From positions 1 through 64,000 of the forward strand of contig NZ_MUHF01000002.1 of assembly GCF_002217435.1 (NCBI RefSeq): a stretch of DNA of 64,000 nt, in the 5' to 3' direction. The notes below the pieces were generated by a model. The model saw nothing but the letters and a program-made list of their open reading frames with translations, had not been told where the DNA came from and searched no databases. The translations under genes and the position numbers were made by a program. Below, piece after piece: positions 9,017 through 17,845 of this stretch; position 1 is the stretch's first letter, and every line of letters starts with the position of its first letter. Source of the stretch: Flavobacterium reichenbachii. Its GTDB lineage: Bacteria > Bacteroidota > Bacteroidia > Flavobacteriales > Flavobacteriaceae.

Positions 9017-9445
9017 ATGAATTATACAAAAGAACAGATTTTAGCGCACTGCAATGAGTTTTCTAAAAACACATTAATGGAGACGCTGAAAATAGAATAT
9101 ATAGATGCCGGAGAAGATTTTTTGACAGCAAAAATGCCAGTAAATCCGAGTGTTCACCAGCCAATGGGACTTCTTCATGGAGGAGCATCGGTGGCTTTGG
9201 CGGAGAGTGTAGGAAGTGCAGCTTCTTTTTTCTTTATAAACCCGCAGGAGCAGGAGGTAAGAGGTATCGAAATTTCTGCCAATCATCTTAAAAGTATTCG
9301 CGAAGGTTTTGTTTTTGGTACAGCAAGAATCATTCACAAAGGCAGAAGTCTTCATCTTTGGGAAATCAAAATTACAGATGAACAGGGAAATTTGATTTCG
9401 CTTTGCAAACTGACGAATATGGTTCTGGACAGAAAGAAAAGTTAA
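9017..9445 (+). CDS. menI: Hotdog-fold thioesterase, probable DHNA-CoA thioesterase
   Basis: 142 residues of the PaaI/YbdB/MenI hotdog class. HGGASVALAESVGSAASFF at about 50-68 contains the HGG turn and the helix Glu that activates the nucleophilic water. It lies 9 bp before the isochorismate synthase gene on the same strand. That placement supports a role in menaquinone synthesis, releasing 1,4-dihydroxy-2-naphthoate from its CoA ester. The alternative is a broad acyl-CoA thioesterase; the sequence alone cannot fix the substrate. Confidence 0.85.
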   Translation: MNYTKEQILAHCNEFSKNTLMETLKIEYIDAGEDFLTAKMPVNPSVHQPMGLLHGGASVALAESVGSAASFFFINPQEQEVRGIEISANHLKSIREGFVFGTARIIHKGRSLHLWEIKITDEQGNLISLCKLTNMVLDRKKS

Positions 9446-9454
9446 TTTGAAACT

Positions 9455-10519
9455 ATGAATAATTTCTTTTCTAAAATTAAAAATCATAAAGAACAAAATT
9501 TACCCTTTGTACTTTATTCAAAACCCAATACTTCATATCTTATTGGGATTTTACAGCAAAATAATACTTTATATAATATTTCGGATTACAGCGAAAAAGG
9601 ATTTGTTTTTGCTTCTTTTGATGAAAAACAGCTGGTTTTAATTCCTGAAAATGAATCGGAAATTATTACTGCCGAAAAAGAAGTTACAACTTTTGATGCT
9701 TTTGAAATTGACGATTTGAATTTTGATCCAGAAGCTAAATTTCAATATGAATATTTGGCAGCAAAGGGAATTGAAGCTATTAAAAATGAAGAATTCAAAA
9801 AAGTAGTTTTATCAAGAAGTGAAGAAGTGCCTTTGGCTGAATTTGATTTTATTCAAACCTTTCAGCATTTGGTGCAATTGTATCCGGCTACTTTTTGTTA
9901 TTGTTTTTTTCATCCAAAAATTGGACTCTGGATGGGCGCGACTCCAGAAAAACTTCTCAAAGCAAATGGAAATGTTTTTGAAACCATGGCTTTGGCAGGA
10001 ACGCAGAAAGATAATCTGGAAACTGAAATTGTCTGGCAGCAAAAAGAAAAAGACGAACAGCAGTATGTAACCGATTTTATTGTAAAACGCCTTAGAGAAT
10101 TTGTCGCTTCGGTTGTGGTTTCTGAGCCCTATAGTTTAAAAGCCGGATCGATCTGGCATATTAAAACAGATATTTCGGGAGTTTTAAAAGACAATTCAAC
10201 TTTAAAAGAGGTGATTGATACTTTGCATCCAACTCCGGCAGTTTGTGGTTTGCCAAAGAAAAAAGCAAAAGCATTTATCCTGGAAAACGAGAATTACGAC
10301 CGTACTTTTTATACTGGCTTTCTGGGCGAATTAAACAGCAGTTTTGATGGCGCTAAAGTAAGTTCTGATTTATTTGTAAATTTACGAAGCATGCAGATTG
10401 AGGATAATAAAGCCATTTTGTATATGGGATGCGGCATTACCAAAGAAAGTATTCCGGAAAAAGAGTGGGAGGAAAGCGTCAATAAATCAATGACGATGAA
10501 AAGGGTTTTAAAAAAATAG
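9455..10519 (+). CDS. menF: Isochorismate synthase
   Basis: 354 residues, the short form common in Bacteroidota. The C-terminal two thirds is a chorismate-binding domain with KVVLSRSEEVPL, LAGTQKDNLETEI, WHIKTDISGVL, LHPTPAVCGLPKKKA and YTGFLGEL. It converts chorismate to isochorismate, the first committed step of menaquinone synthesis. The thioesterase gene just upstream makes a two-gene operon. EntC-type siderophore use is possible, but no siderophore genes are nearby. Confidence 0.9.
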   Translation: MNNFFSKIKNHKEQNLPFVLYSKPNTSYLIGILQQNNTLYNISDYSEKGFVFASFDEKQLVLIPENESEIITAEKEVTTFDAFEIDDLNFDPEAKFQYEYLAAKGIEAIKNEEFKKVVLSRSEEVPLAEFDFIQTFQHLVQLYPATFCYCFFHPKIGLWMGATPEKLLKANGNVFETMALAGTQKDNLETEIVWQQKEKDEQQYVTDFIVKRLREFVASVVVSEPYSLKAGSIWHIKTDISGVLKDNSTLKEVIDTLHPTPAVCGLPKKKAKAFILENENYDRTFYTGFLGELNSSFDGAKVSSDLFVNLRSMQIEDNKAILYMGCGITKESIPEKEWEESVNKSMTMKRVLKK

Positions 10520-10529
10520 TTTATAAATT

Positions 10530-10606
10530 GTTTCAAGTTTCAGGTTTCAAGTTTCACGTTCTGCTGACAACTTGAAACCTGAAACTTGAAACAAAAAACT
10601 TGAAAC
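10530..10606. repeat. Hairpin made of 7-bp GTTTCAA-type units
   Basis: The left half reads as tandem heptads (GTTTCAA, GTTTCAG, GTTTCAA, GTTTCAC). The right half is their reverse complement (CTTGAAAC, CTGAAAC, CTTGAAAC and a further TTGAAAC). It fills the gap between menF and bshB1. The same motif recurs at 28471-28541 and 59596-59765. Confidence 0.85.
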
Positions 10607-10625
10607 AAACAAAACAAACAAAAAA

Positions 10626-11342
10626 ATGAAATTAGATATATTAGCTTTTGGTGCGCATCCAGATGATGTAGAATTGGGTTGTGCGGGAACCATTTTAAAA
10701 GAAGTTTCGCTTGGTAAAAAAGTAGGTATTGTAGATTTAACCCGTGGTGAATTAGGCACGCGTGGTTCTGCAGAAATTCGTGATCAGGAAGCCAAAGATG
10801 CAGCAAAGATTTTAGGTGTTGCAGTTCGTGAAAATTTAGCGATGCGCGATGGTTTTTTTGTAAATGACGAAAAGCATCAGTTGGAAGTTATTAAAATGAT
10901 CCGAAAATACAAGCCGCAAATCGTGTTATGCAATGCCGTTGACGATCGCCATATTGATCACGGAAAAGGAAGTAAATTGGTTTCTGATGCCTGTTTTTTA
11001 TCTGGTTTAATGAAGATCGAAACTTTTCTTGATGGAGTAAAACAAGAACATTGGAGGCCAAAGGTGGTTTATCATTACATTCAGTGGAAAAACATTGAAC
11101 CAGATTTTGTAGTTGATATTACAGGTTTTGAAAATAAAAAAATAGAAGCAGTTCTGGCTTATAAAACACAATTTTATGATGCAGATTCAAAAGAACCAGC
11201 TACGCCAATTACTAGTAAAAACTTTCTGGAAAGCTTAAATTATCGCGCGCAGGATTTAGGAAGACTGGTTGGAACAGATTTTGCAGAAGGATTTACTGTA
11301 GAAAGGTGTTTGGCAGTCAATAGCTTAGAAAATTTGTTATAA
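10626..11342 (+). CDS. bshB1: Bacillithiol biosynthesis deacetylase BshB1
   Basis: 238 residues of the LmbE/PIG-L deacetylase family. The zinc motif AHPDDVELG lies at 10-18. LTRGELGTRGSAEIRDQEA follows and is diagnostic of BshB1, with the second metal His in VDDRHIDHG near 110. It removes acetyl from GlcNAc-malate to give GlcN-malate for bacillithiol, the low-molecular-weight thiol of many Firmicutes and Bacteroidota. It is separated from menF by a heptad hairpin, so it may be transcribed on its own. Confidence 0.93.
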   Translation: MKLDILAFGAHPDDVELGCAGTILKEVSLGKKVGIVDLTRGELGTRGSAEIRDQEAKDAAKILGVAVRENLAMRDGFFVNDEKHQLEVIKMIRKYKPQIVLCNAVDDRHIDHGKGSKLVSDACFLSGLMKIETFLDGVKQEHWRPKVVYHYIQWKNIEPDFVVDITGFENKKIEAVLAYKTQFYDADSKEPATPITSKNFLESLNYRAQDLGRLVGTDFAEGFTVERCLAVNSLENLL

Positions 11343-11359
11343 TTTTTTCATTTTTTTCT

Positions 11360-11389
11360 TTGTAGAAGTAAACCTTTGTTATATATTTG
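11360..11389 (+). promoter_or_regulatory. tRNA-His promoter (TTG-N19-TATATTTG)
   Basis: TTG at 11360-11362, exactly 19 bp, then TATATTTG at 11382-11389. This is a full match to the Bacteroidota housekeeping consensus TTG-N19-TAnnTTTG. It lies 18 bp upstream of the mature tRNA 5' end. Confidence 0.88.
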
Positions 11390-11407
11390 CACTCGCTAAG
11401 TAAAAAT

Positions 11408-11482
11408 GGTGGTTGTAGCTCAGTTGGTTAGAGTAGCGGTTTGTGGTGCCGCGGGTCGCCGGTTCGAACCCGGTCAGCCACC
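11408..11482 (+). tRNA. tRNA-His (anticodon GTG)
   Basis: The four arms fold cleanly. The anticodon loop TTGTGGT carries GTG at 11443-11445. The acceptor stem has the extra G at -1 facing C73, the identity feature of tRNA-His. The T arm reads GGTTCGAACC. The full CCA is not encoded. A terminator follows. Confidence 0.96.
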
Positions 11483-11493
11483 CAGAAATTTAA

Positions 11494-11521
11494 AGCCTTG
11501 AAGAAATTCAAGGCTTTTTTT
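11494..11521 (+). terminator. Terminator of tRNA-His
   Basis: Stem AGCCTTGAA / TTCAAGGCT with a 4-nt loop and a following run of T, 12 bp after the tRNA. Confidence 0.9.
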
Positions 11522-11590
11522 GTGCCATTAATTTAAATTCCAAATTAGGATTAATGCTAAAACCTGTAGGACTATAAAATTAAAAATGAA

Positions 11591-11728
11591 TTTAACCGCA
11601 AAGTGCGCTAAGATTTTTTATAGGAGTGGTTTAAAAAAACACAAAGTCCACAAAGCTTGGTGTTGATCTGGCTTTGTAAACTTTATCGATGCGTAAAGTA
11701 AAATTAAATCTTAGCGTACTTTGCGGAT
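11591..11728. repeat. Long imperfect inverted repeat with CCGCAAAGTGCGCTAAGATT arms
   Basis: The left arm begins CCGCAAAGTGCGCTAAG at 11592. The right arm, ending at 11728, is its imperfect reverse complement (CTTAGCGTACTTTGCGG). The loop of roughly 90 bp carries shorter matching pieces (CACAAAGTCCACAAAGC / CTTTGTAAACTTT). No protein is encoded. It fills the gap between the tRNA terminator and the metallopeptidase terminator. Confidence 0.75.
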
Positions 11729-11778
11729 AAAATACAAGTATAAATTAGAATTTGGGTTTTCGTTTTTAGAATTCAAAC

Positions 11779-11807
11779 AAAAAAAAGCATGACGGTTAAG
11801 TCATGCT
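11779..11807 (-). terminator. Terminator of the metallopeptidase gene
   Basis: Stem AGCATGAC/GTCATGCT with a 6-nt loop and a T-run on the minus strand, 30 bp after the stop at 11838. Confidence 0.85.
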
Positions 11808-11837
11808 CTATTTGGTTGTTATATTTGGTTAATTGTA

Positions 11838-12686
11838 TTATCTGATATTATCAAAAGTATTACCTTGTTTGATATCTCCTGTACTAAATCCCTTTTTAAA
11901 CCAGTACATTCTCTGCTCAGAAGTACCATGGGTAAAAGAGTCAGGAACAACATGTCCCTGCATTTTACTTTGAATTGCATCGTCTCCTACAGCATTTGCG
12001 GCACTTAATGCTTCATCTATATCGCCAGCTTCAAGATATTGCTGGTTGTCGTGAGCCCATACTCCAGCATAAAAATCGGCTTGTAATTCTAAAGCTACAG
12101 ATAATTTATTAGCTGCTGCTTCGCTTTTTCCTTGCTGTGCTTCACGCATTTTGTCTGAAGTTCCTAATAAAGTCTGGATATGATGTCCAATTTCGTGTGC
12201 AATAACATATGCGATAGCAAAATCACCGCCTTTTGCTCCAAATTTGGTTTTTAATTCTTCAAAGAAAGCCATATCCATATAAACTTTGCGGTCACCGGGA
12301 CAATAAAAAGGTCCGGATGCAGATGTAGCACCACCACAATTAGTTTGAACTGAACCTGTAAAAAGCACTAATTTTGGTTTTTCATATGTCATGCCATTTT
12401 CAGCAAAAATTTTGCTCCAAGTATCTTCATTATAAGCAAGCATAGTTTTAACGAAATTTCCCATTTGTTCGTCTTCCTTGCTCAAAGGTGCTGCAGTTTC
12501 GGTTTGCTGCTGTCCGCCTTGTAATTGCTCAAGAACTGGTGTTATAAGCTGCGCATTTTCACCTCCAAAAACATTTACTAATAAAATGATAATACCAATA
12601 ATTCCACCTCCTGCAACTACTTTTCCTCCAGACAAACCTCTTCGGTCTTCTACATTATCACTTTGTCTATTTCCTAACCATTTCAT
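11838..12686 (-). CDS. YpfJ-type neutral zinc metallopeptidase
   Basis: 282 residues. The N-terminal tail opens MKWLGNRQSDNVEDRRG, as is usual in this family, followed by one membrane segment (about 21-42, VVAGGGIIGIIILLVNVFGG). The zinc site is VIAHEIGHHIQ (HExxH near residue 165). Further family landmarks are FYCPGDRKVYMD, LELQADFYAGVWAH (the likely third ligand region) and DSFTHGTSEQRMYWFKKG at the C-terminus. It is probably anchored in the inner membrane facing the periplasm. Natural substrates are not established for the family. Single-gene unit. Confidence 0.9.
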   Translation of the reverse strand: MKWLGNRQSDNVEDRRGLSGGKVVAGGGIIGIIILLVNVFGGENAQLITPVLEQLQGGQQQTETAAPLSKEDEQMGNFVKTMLAYNEDTWSKIFAENGMTYEKPKLVLFTGSVQTNCGGATSASGPFYCPGDRKVYMDMAFFEELKTKFGAKGGDFAIAYVIAHEIGHHIQTLLGTSDKMREAQQGKSEAAANKLSVALELQADFYAGVWAHDNQQYLEAGDIDEALSAANAVGDDAIQSKMQGHVVPDSFTHGTSEQRMYWFKKGFSTGDIKQGNTFDNIR

Positions 12687-12772
12687 ATGTATTGTGATTT
12701 AGTTTTTAATTTTGTTGTACGAATTTATGTATTTTAAAATGATAAAATGTTATCTAAATCAAATTAGTTTTA

Positions 12773-15700
12773 TTATTTAAGCCACTTTATTAAAGTCTCT
12801 TCAACACTTCCTTTCATGATTGGTTTGGAGATATAATCGTCCATTCCGGCAGAAATACATTTATTTCTTTCTTCTTTTTCAGTACCTGCAGTAACGGCAA
12901 TAATTGGGATATCTTTACCAAATACGGTGTTTCTAATGGCTCTTGTTGTTTCGTAACCATTCATAATCGGCATTTGGATATCCATAAAAACAAGACTCGG
13001 ATTTATGGCTTCAAACTGCTGTATGGCTTCATAGCCATTTTCGCATTCATAAATAAAAGCATTATTGTACAAATTTCTAATAATCGTCTTAAGCAGCAGC
13101 ATATTAACCTTATTATCTTCTACAATTAAAAAAGTTATAGTTTGGCTGCGAAGCTCAGATTCACTTAAATTAGAATTTAAGTTCATTTTTTTGAGTTCAG
13201 CATTGTATTTTTCGTTAATACTTTGATTGCTTGTCTTTAGGCTTAAATCAAAATAAAAATTACTTCCAATATCAATTTTACTTTCCAGCTGTAATCGGCT
13301 TTCCATTAAAGCCAATAGTTGATTCGAAATTGTTAATCCTAATCCTGTTCCTCCAAATTTTCTTGTTGTAGAGCTGTCTTCTTGAGAGAATGCTTTAAAA
13401 ATTTTCTTTTGGTTTTTTTCGAGAATTCCAATACCGGTATCAACCACAGAAAAACGGATTGTGCAATTGTTACTTTTGCTTTTTTCTAAAACTGAAACAT
13501 TTAGTTTGATCGAACCTTCGTTGGTAAATTTTACAGCATTAGAAAGCAGGTTAATTAAGATCTGTTTAATACGGACAATATCGGTCCAGATGTATTTAGG
13601 AACATCGGGATCAACATTAAGTTCCAATTCCAGATTTTTTTGATTCGATTCGTAGACAATTAAATCAAAAACCTGACCCAGTACTTTTTTGATATCGTAC
13701 AGATCTATAAAAAGTTCTAGTTTTCCTGCTTCAATTTTAGAAAAATCCAGAATATCATTTATAATTTCAAGCAGCGAATGTGCCGATTGATTTATGGTTG
13801 TCATGTATTTTTCCTGAATTTCTTCAAGCTCCGTTTTCATCAATAAATGGGTAAAACCGATAATACCGTTGAGAGGTGTTCTGATTTCGTGCGACATATT
13901 GGCGAGAAAATCAGATTTTGACTTATTGGCCGCTTCTGCCAATTGTTTGGCTTTTATGGCGTCTTCTGTCTCTTTTTTGTTGGTGATGTCAAAGTAAATA
14001 CCTCCGACAAATTCAATTTCATCATCTTTTTTAATAACGTCTCCAAATTCTTCTACCCAAATGTATTCACCTGATTTCCTCTTAATGCGATACGTATTAT
14101 GAAGAGGTTCGCCTTTGTTTAAATTGTTAATTTGACTGCTGACAACTTCGTCTTTGTCTTCATGGTGAATAAGGGATAAAAACGATAAATTATTCTCAAT
14201 AAATTCTGCTTTTGAATATCCGGTTAAGTTTAAAATTTCGTCGTTTAAAAATATTTTAGTAGACAGTGCATCAAATTTTGACAAATAAACTGTTCCCGGA
14301 ATATTATTGGCAATCAGTTTAAATTTTTCTTCGCTTTCAATAATTTTATTCTCATTTCGATTTCTTTCTAATGCCGATGAAATATTGTTGGCCAAGACCT
14401 GAAAAATATAAATTTCTTCTTCAGACCATCTTCTTTCTTTTTCGCAGTCATCAAAACCAATAAATCCTGTAAATACATCATTTATAAAAAGCGGCAGAAT
14501 CAAAATAGACTTGATTTGATTATGAAGCAGGAGTTGTTTAAAAAAACCATCTTCAAGCTTTCTGGTATATGTATTTAAGATTTTTTTATTTTGAGCGACC
14601 TCATAAATTTCTTTAAAATTTTCTTCTGTAAAATTTCTAAGCTTTGTAATCTGATGCTCAATTCCTTCTCTTGACCATTTGTGTTTCTGACTTATTGTAT
14701 TGGTTGCAAAATCCTTTTCGTAGTAAAACATATGATCTACTTTGGCTGCTTTTCCAATTAAATCGTAGGTTTCCTGAAACATTTCCTGTGTAGATTTGCT
14801 TAGTAAAAATTTCTCTGTACAAAGCGAAAGTGCGTAAAGCAGCTGGCTTTTAAATTCTAATCTGCGTTCGGCTTCTAAACGCATCTGAGAAGAAATTGCT
14901 AAGGAAATGACATCAGAAATGGTTCTGGCATAATTGATGTCTTCATTGTCCCATTCTCTTTTATTTTCTGTACTTTCAAAACATGCTACACCTGCCAGCT
15001 GTCCGCTTAAAAAGATCGGAACATCGAGCATCGATTTAATGTGATTTTTGGTAAAGTAGAGTTTTTCGAATTCTGATGTTTCTAATTTGTTAAATACATC
15101 GGGCGCATTAATAATGGCTTTGTTTTTTAAGGTTTCAAAATAAATGGGATACGATTCTTTATTAAGAATGTTTTTATCGCTTAAGTTTTGATTGTCAACA
15201 CTAAATAAGTTTTTGCAGGTAATTAGATCTTTATAATATTTCCAGAAACTCACACGATTTGTCTGACTGACTGTTGCAGCTTCTTTGATAATATAATCGA
15301 TCACAGAATTCAAATTGTCGTATCGGCTAAAGTCTGTCGTCGATAATTTTTTTGTCGAATTATTATAAGCTTCAATCTTCTCCAGACGTCTTTTTTTCTC
15401 ATTTTCGATATTCTTTATTTCTGTAATATCGCGTGCAATTCCTGCATAACCAATTGTTTGGTCAAAATCATTCTTGCGGATTATAATTTTTTGAGAAACC
15501 CATAATTCTTCTCCGTTTTTCTTTAGAATCGGAATTTCAATTAAAGGAAAATTATTTTCGTCAATTTGTAATTTTTCATAGAATTCTACAGCATTTCTCA
15601 AATAATCGATATGAATAAAATTAGAAAAATGCTGCTGGATAATCTCGTTTTCTGAATATCCTAAAAGTGAATATGCAAATTCATTTACAAAAGTAAAATA

Positions 15701-16825
15701 TCCTTCGGCATTGATTTCAAATATAATATCGGTTGCAGTCTGAATTAGGTTTTTATATTGATCCTGTACAATAATCTGTTCCGTAACATCTTGTCCTATA
15801 CTGATAATTAGATCATCAGAAAATTTCTTGTCTTTCCATTGTATGTATTTATACTCTCCATTTTCGGCTTTTAACTTCCTCATGTAGAGTTTGTTTTCTT
15901 CCTGGTTAATGATGTTTTTTTTAGATAAAAATTCTTCATCTTTGGTTAATTTCCAAAAATTAAGTCCCATAACCTGATCCGGATGATAACCTAAAATTGA
16001 GGTTATGGTTTCGCTGCAGAATAAAATTTCACCTTTTTGATTGGTTGCGATTGTTAGCGAATTTCCTTTGTGAACGATTTCGTTGGCAAACCTAAAATTG
16101 TCACGATTGTTTAATAAAACAGCATATTTTACCTGATTGATTATAAAAATCAGGATACAGAAATTGATCAGTAAAATAGATGATTTTATCGGAATTAATG
16201 TAAAAGAAACGGTTACAATTAAGAATGCAAAAACCAATGCGACAAAAAACCAGTAAATTTTTATGGGTTTGAGAATGTTGTAAGAGAAGAAAAATGAAAT
16301 TAAAAAGACTATTATCGGCACAACATCATTGGTGAGCATGATAATATTGCTAATTACATAAGAAATATAAATGAAGAAACAGAAAATAAATAGCGGTTGA
16401 ATTCGATCTCGCAGCCATTTTAGTTTGTCTGTTATAACGTAAAAAATAAGAACCGAAATACCAATTGAGCAGTTTAAAACCAGTAAGCTTTTGGGTCTGA
16501 TTTTAAAGATTTCATTGATGATTTCTATAACAATAACCGCAATTCCAAAAAATAAAATATAAAGCTGATATTCTTTTGTAGTCGTTTCAGATTCTCTTCT
16601 TCTTTCTATAAAATATCCAATCTTGGCTTTAATCCTAAAAAATTGATAGACCAATAAACCAAGAAAACCAAACAGGGATAATCCTAAAATAATGAGTTTG
16701 GGATTGTTGTAGAAAATAATCTCTGAATTAAACACATACCAGCTCGCAAGCATTGTTTTCAGGTTATCGCCAAAATTAGCAATTCCTGAAAGCAATGCAT
16801 TGAAAAAACTATAGTCAGCTGCCAT
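12773..16825 (-). CDS. Hybrid sensor histidine kinase with PAS, GAF and receiver domains
   Basis: 1350 residues. About eight hydrophobic segments lie between residues 30 and 230. PAS (near 250-345, LFCSETITSILGYHPDQVMG), a second PAS (near 355-475), two GAF domains (near 495-660 and 690-830) and a third PAS with PAC (near 835-950) follow. The kinase core has SHEIRTP with the phospho-His near 975, an N box (LINLLSNAVKF) near 1092, GIG near 1128 and GGTGLGL near 1160. A C-terminal receiver (about 1218-1350) carries VFMDIQMP with Asp near 1281. It probably senses a membrane or small-molecule signal and phosphorelays to an unseen partner. No response-regulator or Hpt gene is adjacent, so the output is unknown. 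Confidence 0.92.
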   Translation of the reverse strand: MAADYSFFNALLSGIANFGDNLKTMLASWYVFNSEIIFYNNPKLIILGLSLFGFLGLLVYQFFRIKAKIGYFIERRRESETTTKEYQLYILFFGIAVIVIEIINEIFKIRPKSLLVLNCSIGISVLIFYVITDKLKWLRDRIQPLFIFCFFIYISYVISNIIMLTNDVVPIIVFLISFFFSYNILKPIKIYWFFVALVFAFLIVTVSFTLIPIKSSILLINFCILIFIINQVKYAVLLNNRDNFRFANEIVHKGNSLTIATNQKGEILFCSETITSILGYHPDQVMGLNFWKLTKDEEFLSKKNIINQEENKLYMRKLKAENGEYKYIQWKDKKFSDDLIISIGQDVTEQIIVQDQYKNLIQTATDIIFEINAEGYFTFVNEFAYSLLGYSENEIIQQHFSNFIHIDYLRNAVEFYEKLQIDENNFPLIEIPILKKNGEELWVSQKIIIRKNDFDQTIGYAGIARDITEIKNIENEKKRRLEKIEAYNNSTKKLSTTDFSRYDNLNSVIDYIIKEAATVSQTNRVSFWKYYKDLITCKNLFSVDNQNLSDKNILNKESYPIYFETLKNKAIINAPDVFNKLETSEFEKLYFTKNHIKSMLDVPIFLSGQLAGVACFESTENKREWDNEDINYARTISDVISLAISSQMRLEAERRLEFKSQLLYALSLCTEKFLLSKSTQEMFQETYDLIGKAAKVDHMFYYEKDFATNTISQKHKWSREGIEHQITKLRNFTEENFKEIYEVAQNKKILNTYTRKLEDGFFKQLLLHNQIKSILILPLFINDVFTGFIGFDDCEKERRWSEEEIYIFQVLANNISSALERNRNENKIIESEEKFKLIANNIPGTVYLSKFDALSTKIFLNDEILNLTGYSKAEFIENNLSFLSLIHHEDKDEVVSSQINNLNKGEPLHNTYRIKRKSGEYIWVEEFGDVIKKDDEIEFVGGIYFDITNKKETEDAIKAKQLAEAANKSKSDFLANMSHEIRTPLNGIIGFTHLLMKTELEEIQEKYMTTINQSAHSLLEIINDILDFSKIEAGKLELFIDLYDIKKVLGQVFDLIVYESNQKNLELELNVDPDVPKYIWTDIVRIKQILINLLSNAVKFTNEGSIKLNVSVLEKSKSNNCTIRFSVVDTGIGILEKNQKKIFKAFSQEDSSTTRKFGGTGLGLTISNQLLALMESRLQLESKIDIGSNFYFDLSLKTSNQSINEKYNAELKKMNLNSNLSESELRSQTITFLIVEDNKVNMLLLKTIIRNLYNNAFIYECENGYEAIQQFEAINPSLVFMDIQMPIMNGYETTRAIRNTVFGKDIPIIAVTAGTEKEERNKCISAGMDDYISKPIMKGSVEETLIKWLK

Positions 16826-16914
16826 AGAATTCTAAGATGTTGGTTTGTTACGTAGCTTTTGATTTTTCTAAAAGAGTTGGTTAGTCTCTCTTTTTTTTTA
16901 GAAATCTCTATTTT

Positions 16915-17727
16915 TTATTCTAAATCTGATTTTCCGATTGAATCAATTGAATCTTCTTCGGGTTCTGCGCCAAACAATGAAAAATAGGTAGCGTATGTCA
17001 TAGAAGTATGAAAAGCAATTGTAAAAATTATTCCGATACAACATCCAAACAAACCCAGTCCAGAACATAAGAAACCAACGATAAACAGACCGAAAATTAA
17101 TAGTGGATTTTTACCAATAATTATGAAACATGTTTTTAAGGAATCTAATGCTTTTAAATTTCCAAATATGATTAATGGAACAGATAAATACGTAAAAAAA
17201 GAGATGAATATATTGATCGTGAATGAAATTACAAATAAAAGTAAAGGCTCTGTTAGAAAGTAACTTTCTACAACAGATCCAATTGCACCGCCCACAACGG
17301 CTACAATAAAAGCAGAAGTAAATATCTGAATAAAATGATGCGTTTTGTAATAACTAAAAATAGTAGAAACATTAAATTCTTCGTCTTTGTCAGCACAATC
17401 TGCCATTTTAAGAAATCCGGCACCAAATGGAGCAAATAAAGCAGATATGGCCGCAATACCAACCATAGAAAATAGCTGCTGGATATAAGTTTGTTTTGGA
17501 TTGCCAAAATCTTTAATGAATTCCTCACTGATACTTTGCGCGCCGTAAAATGCCACTAGAACACCCATAAACGCGATAAAAAATACAACAGAAAAGACTA
17601 AAATAATAAGTCCGGAATAAAGTGCAATTTTTTTATAGTTTTCGAAAGCGTGATTAAAAACAGTTGCAAAATCAATAGTATAGCCATCTCTTTTGATGTC
17701 CTCAATTTGGTCATGTGTAGATTTCAT
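16915..17727 (-). CDS. Polytopic membrane protein of unknown function
   Basis: 270 residues with about six membrane segments: about 38-60, 85-105, 130-150, 160-190, 205-228 and 230-250. The layout, with a soluble N-terminus, an acidic C-terminal tail, and the G/A-rich GAGFLKMADCADKDEEF and CFIIIGKNPLLIFGLFIVGF stretches, resembles DUF975/YciC-like bacterial inner-membrane proteins. The family assignment is tentative. It is separated from the sensor kinase by about 90 bp on the same strand, so co-transcription is possible. Confidence 0.7.
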   Translation of the reverse strand: MKSTHDQIEDIKRDGYTIDFATVFNHAFENYKKIALYSGLIILVFSVVFFIAFMGVLVAFYGAQSISEEFIKDFGNPKQTYIQQLFSMVGIAAISALFAPFGAGFLKMADCADKDEEFNVSTIFSYYKTHHFIQIFTSAFIVAVVGGAIGSVVESYFLTEPLLLFVISFTINIFISFFTYLSVPLIIFGNLKALDSLKTCFIIIGKNPLLIFGLFIVGFLCSGLGLFGCCIGIIFTIAFHTSMTYATYFSLFGAEPEEDSIDSIGKSDLE

Positions 17728-17845
17728 TTTCTAGGTAGAATTGTTTTATATTCTTAAATTTATTAAAATTAACTTGACGTAAATATAATATTTTTAATCA
17801 ATTCCTTATGAAAATCTACAAAACATTGCGAAATTGTTTTGTTCT

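Noticed and set aside
9017..10519. Siderophore cluster because of the isochorismate synthase
   Set aside because: The thioesterase partner fits menaquinone, and no EntB/EntA or NRPS genes are present.
10530..10606. Tandem heptad repeats considered as a CRISPR array
   Set aside because: Units are 7 bp without spacers, form one hairpin, and no cas gene is present.
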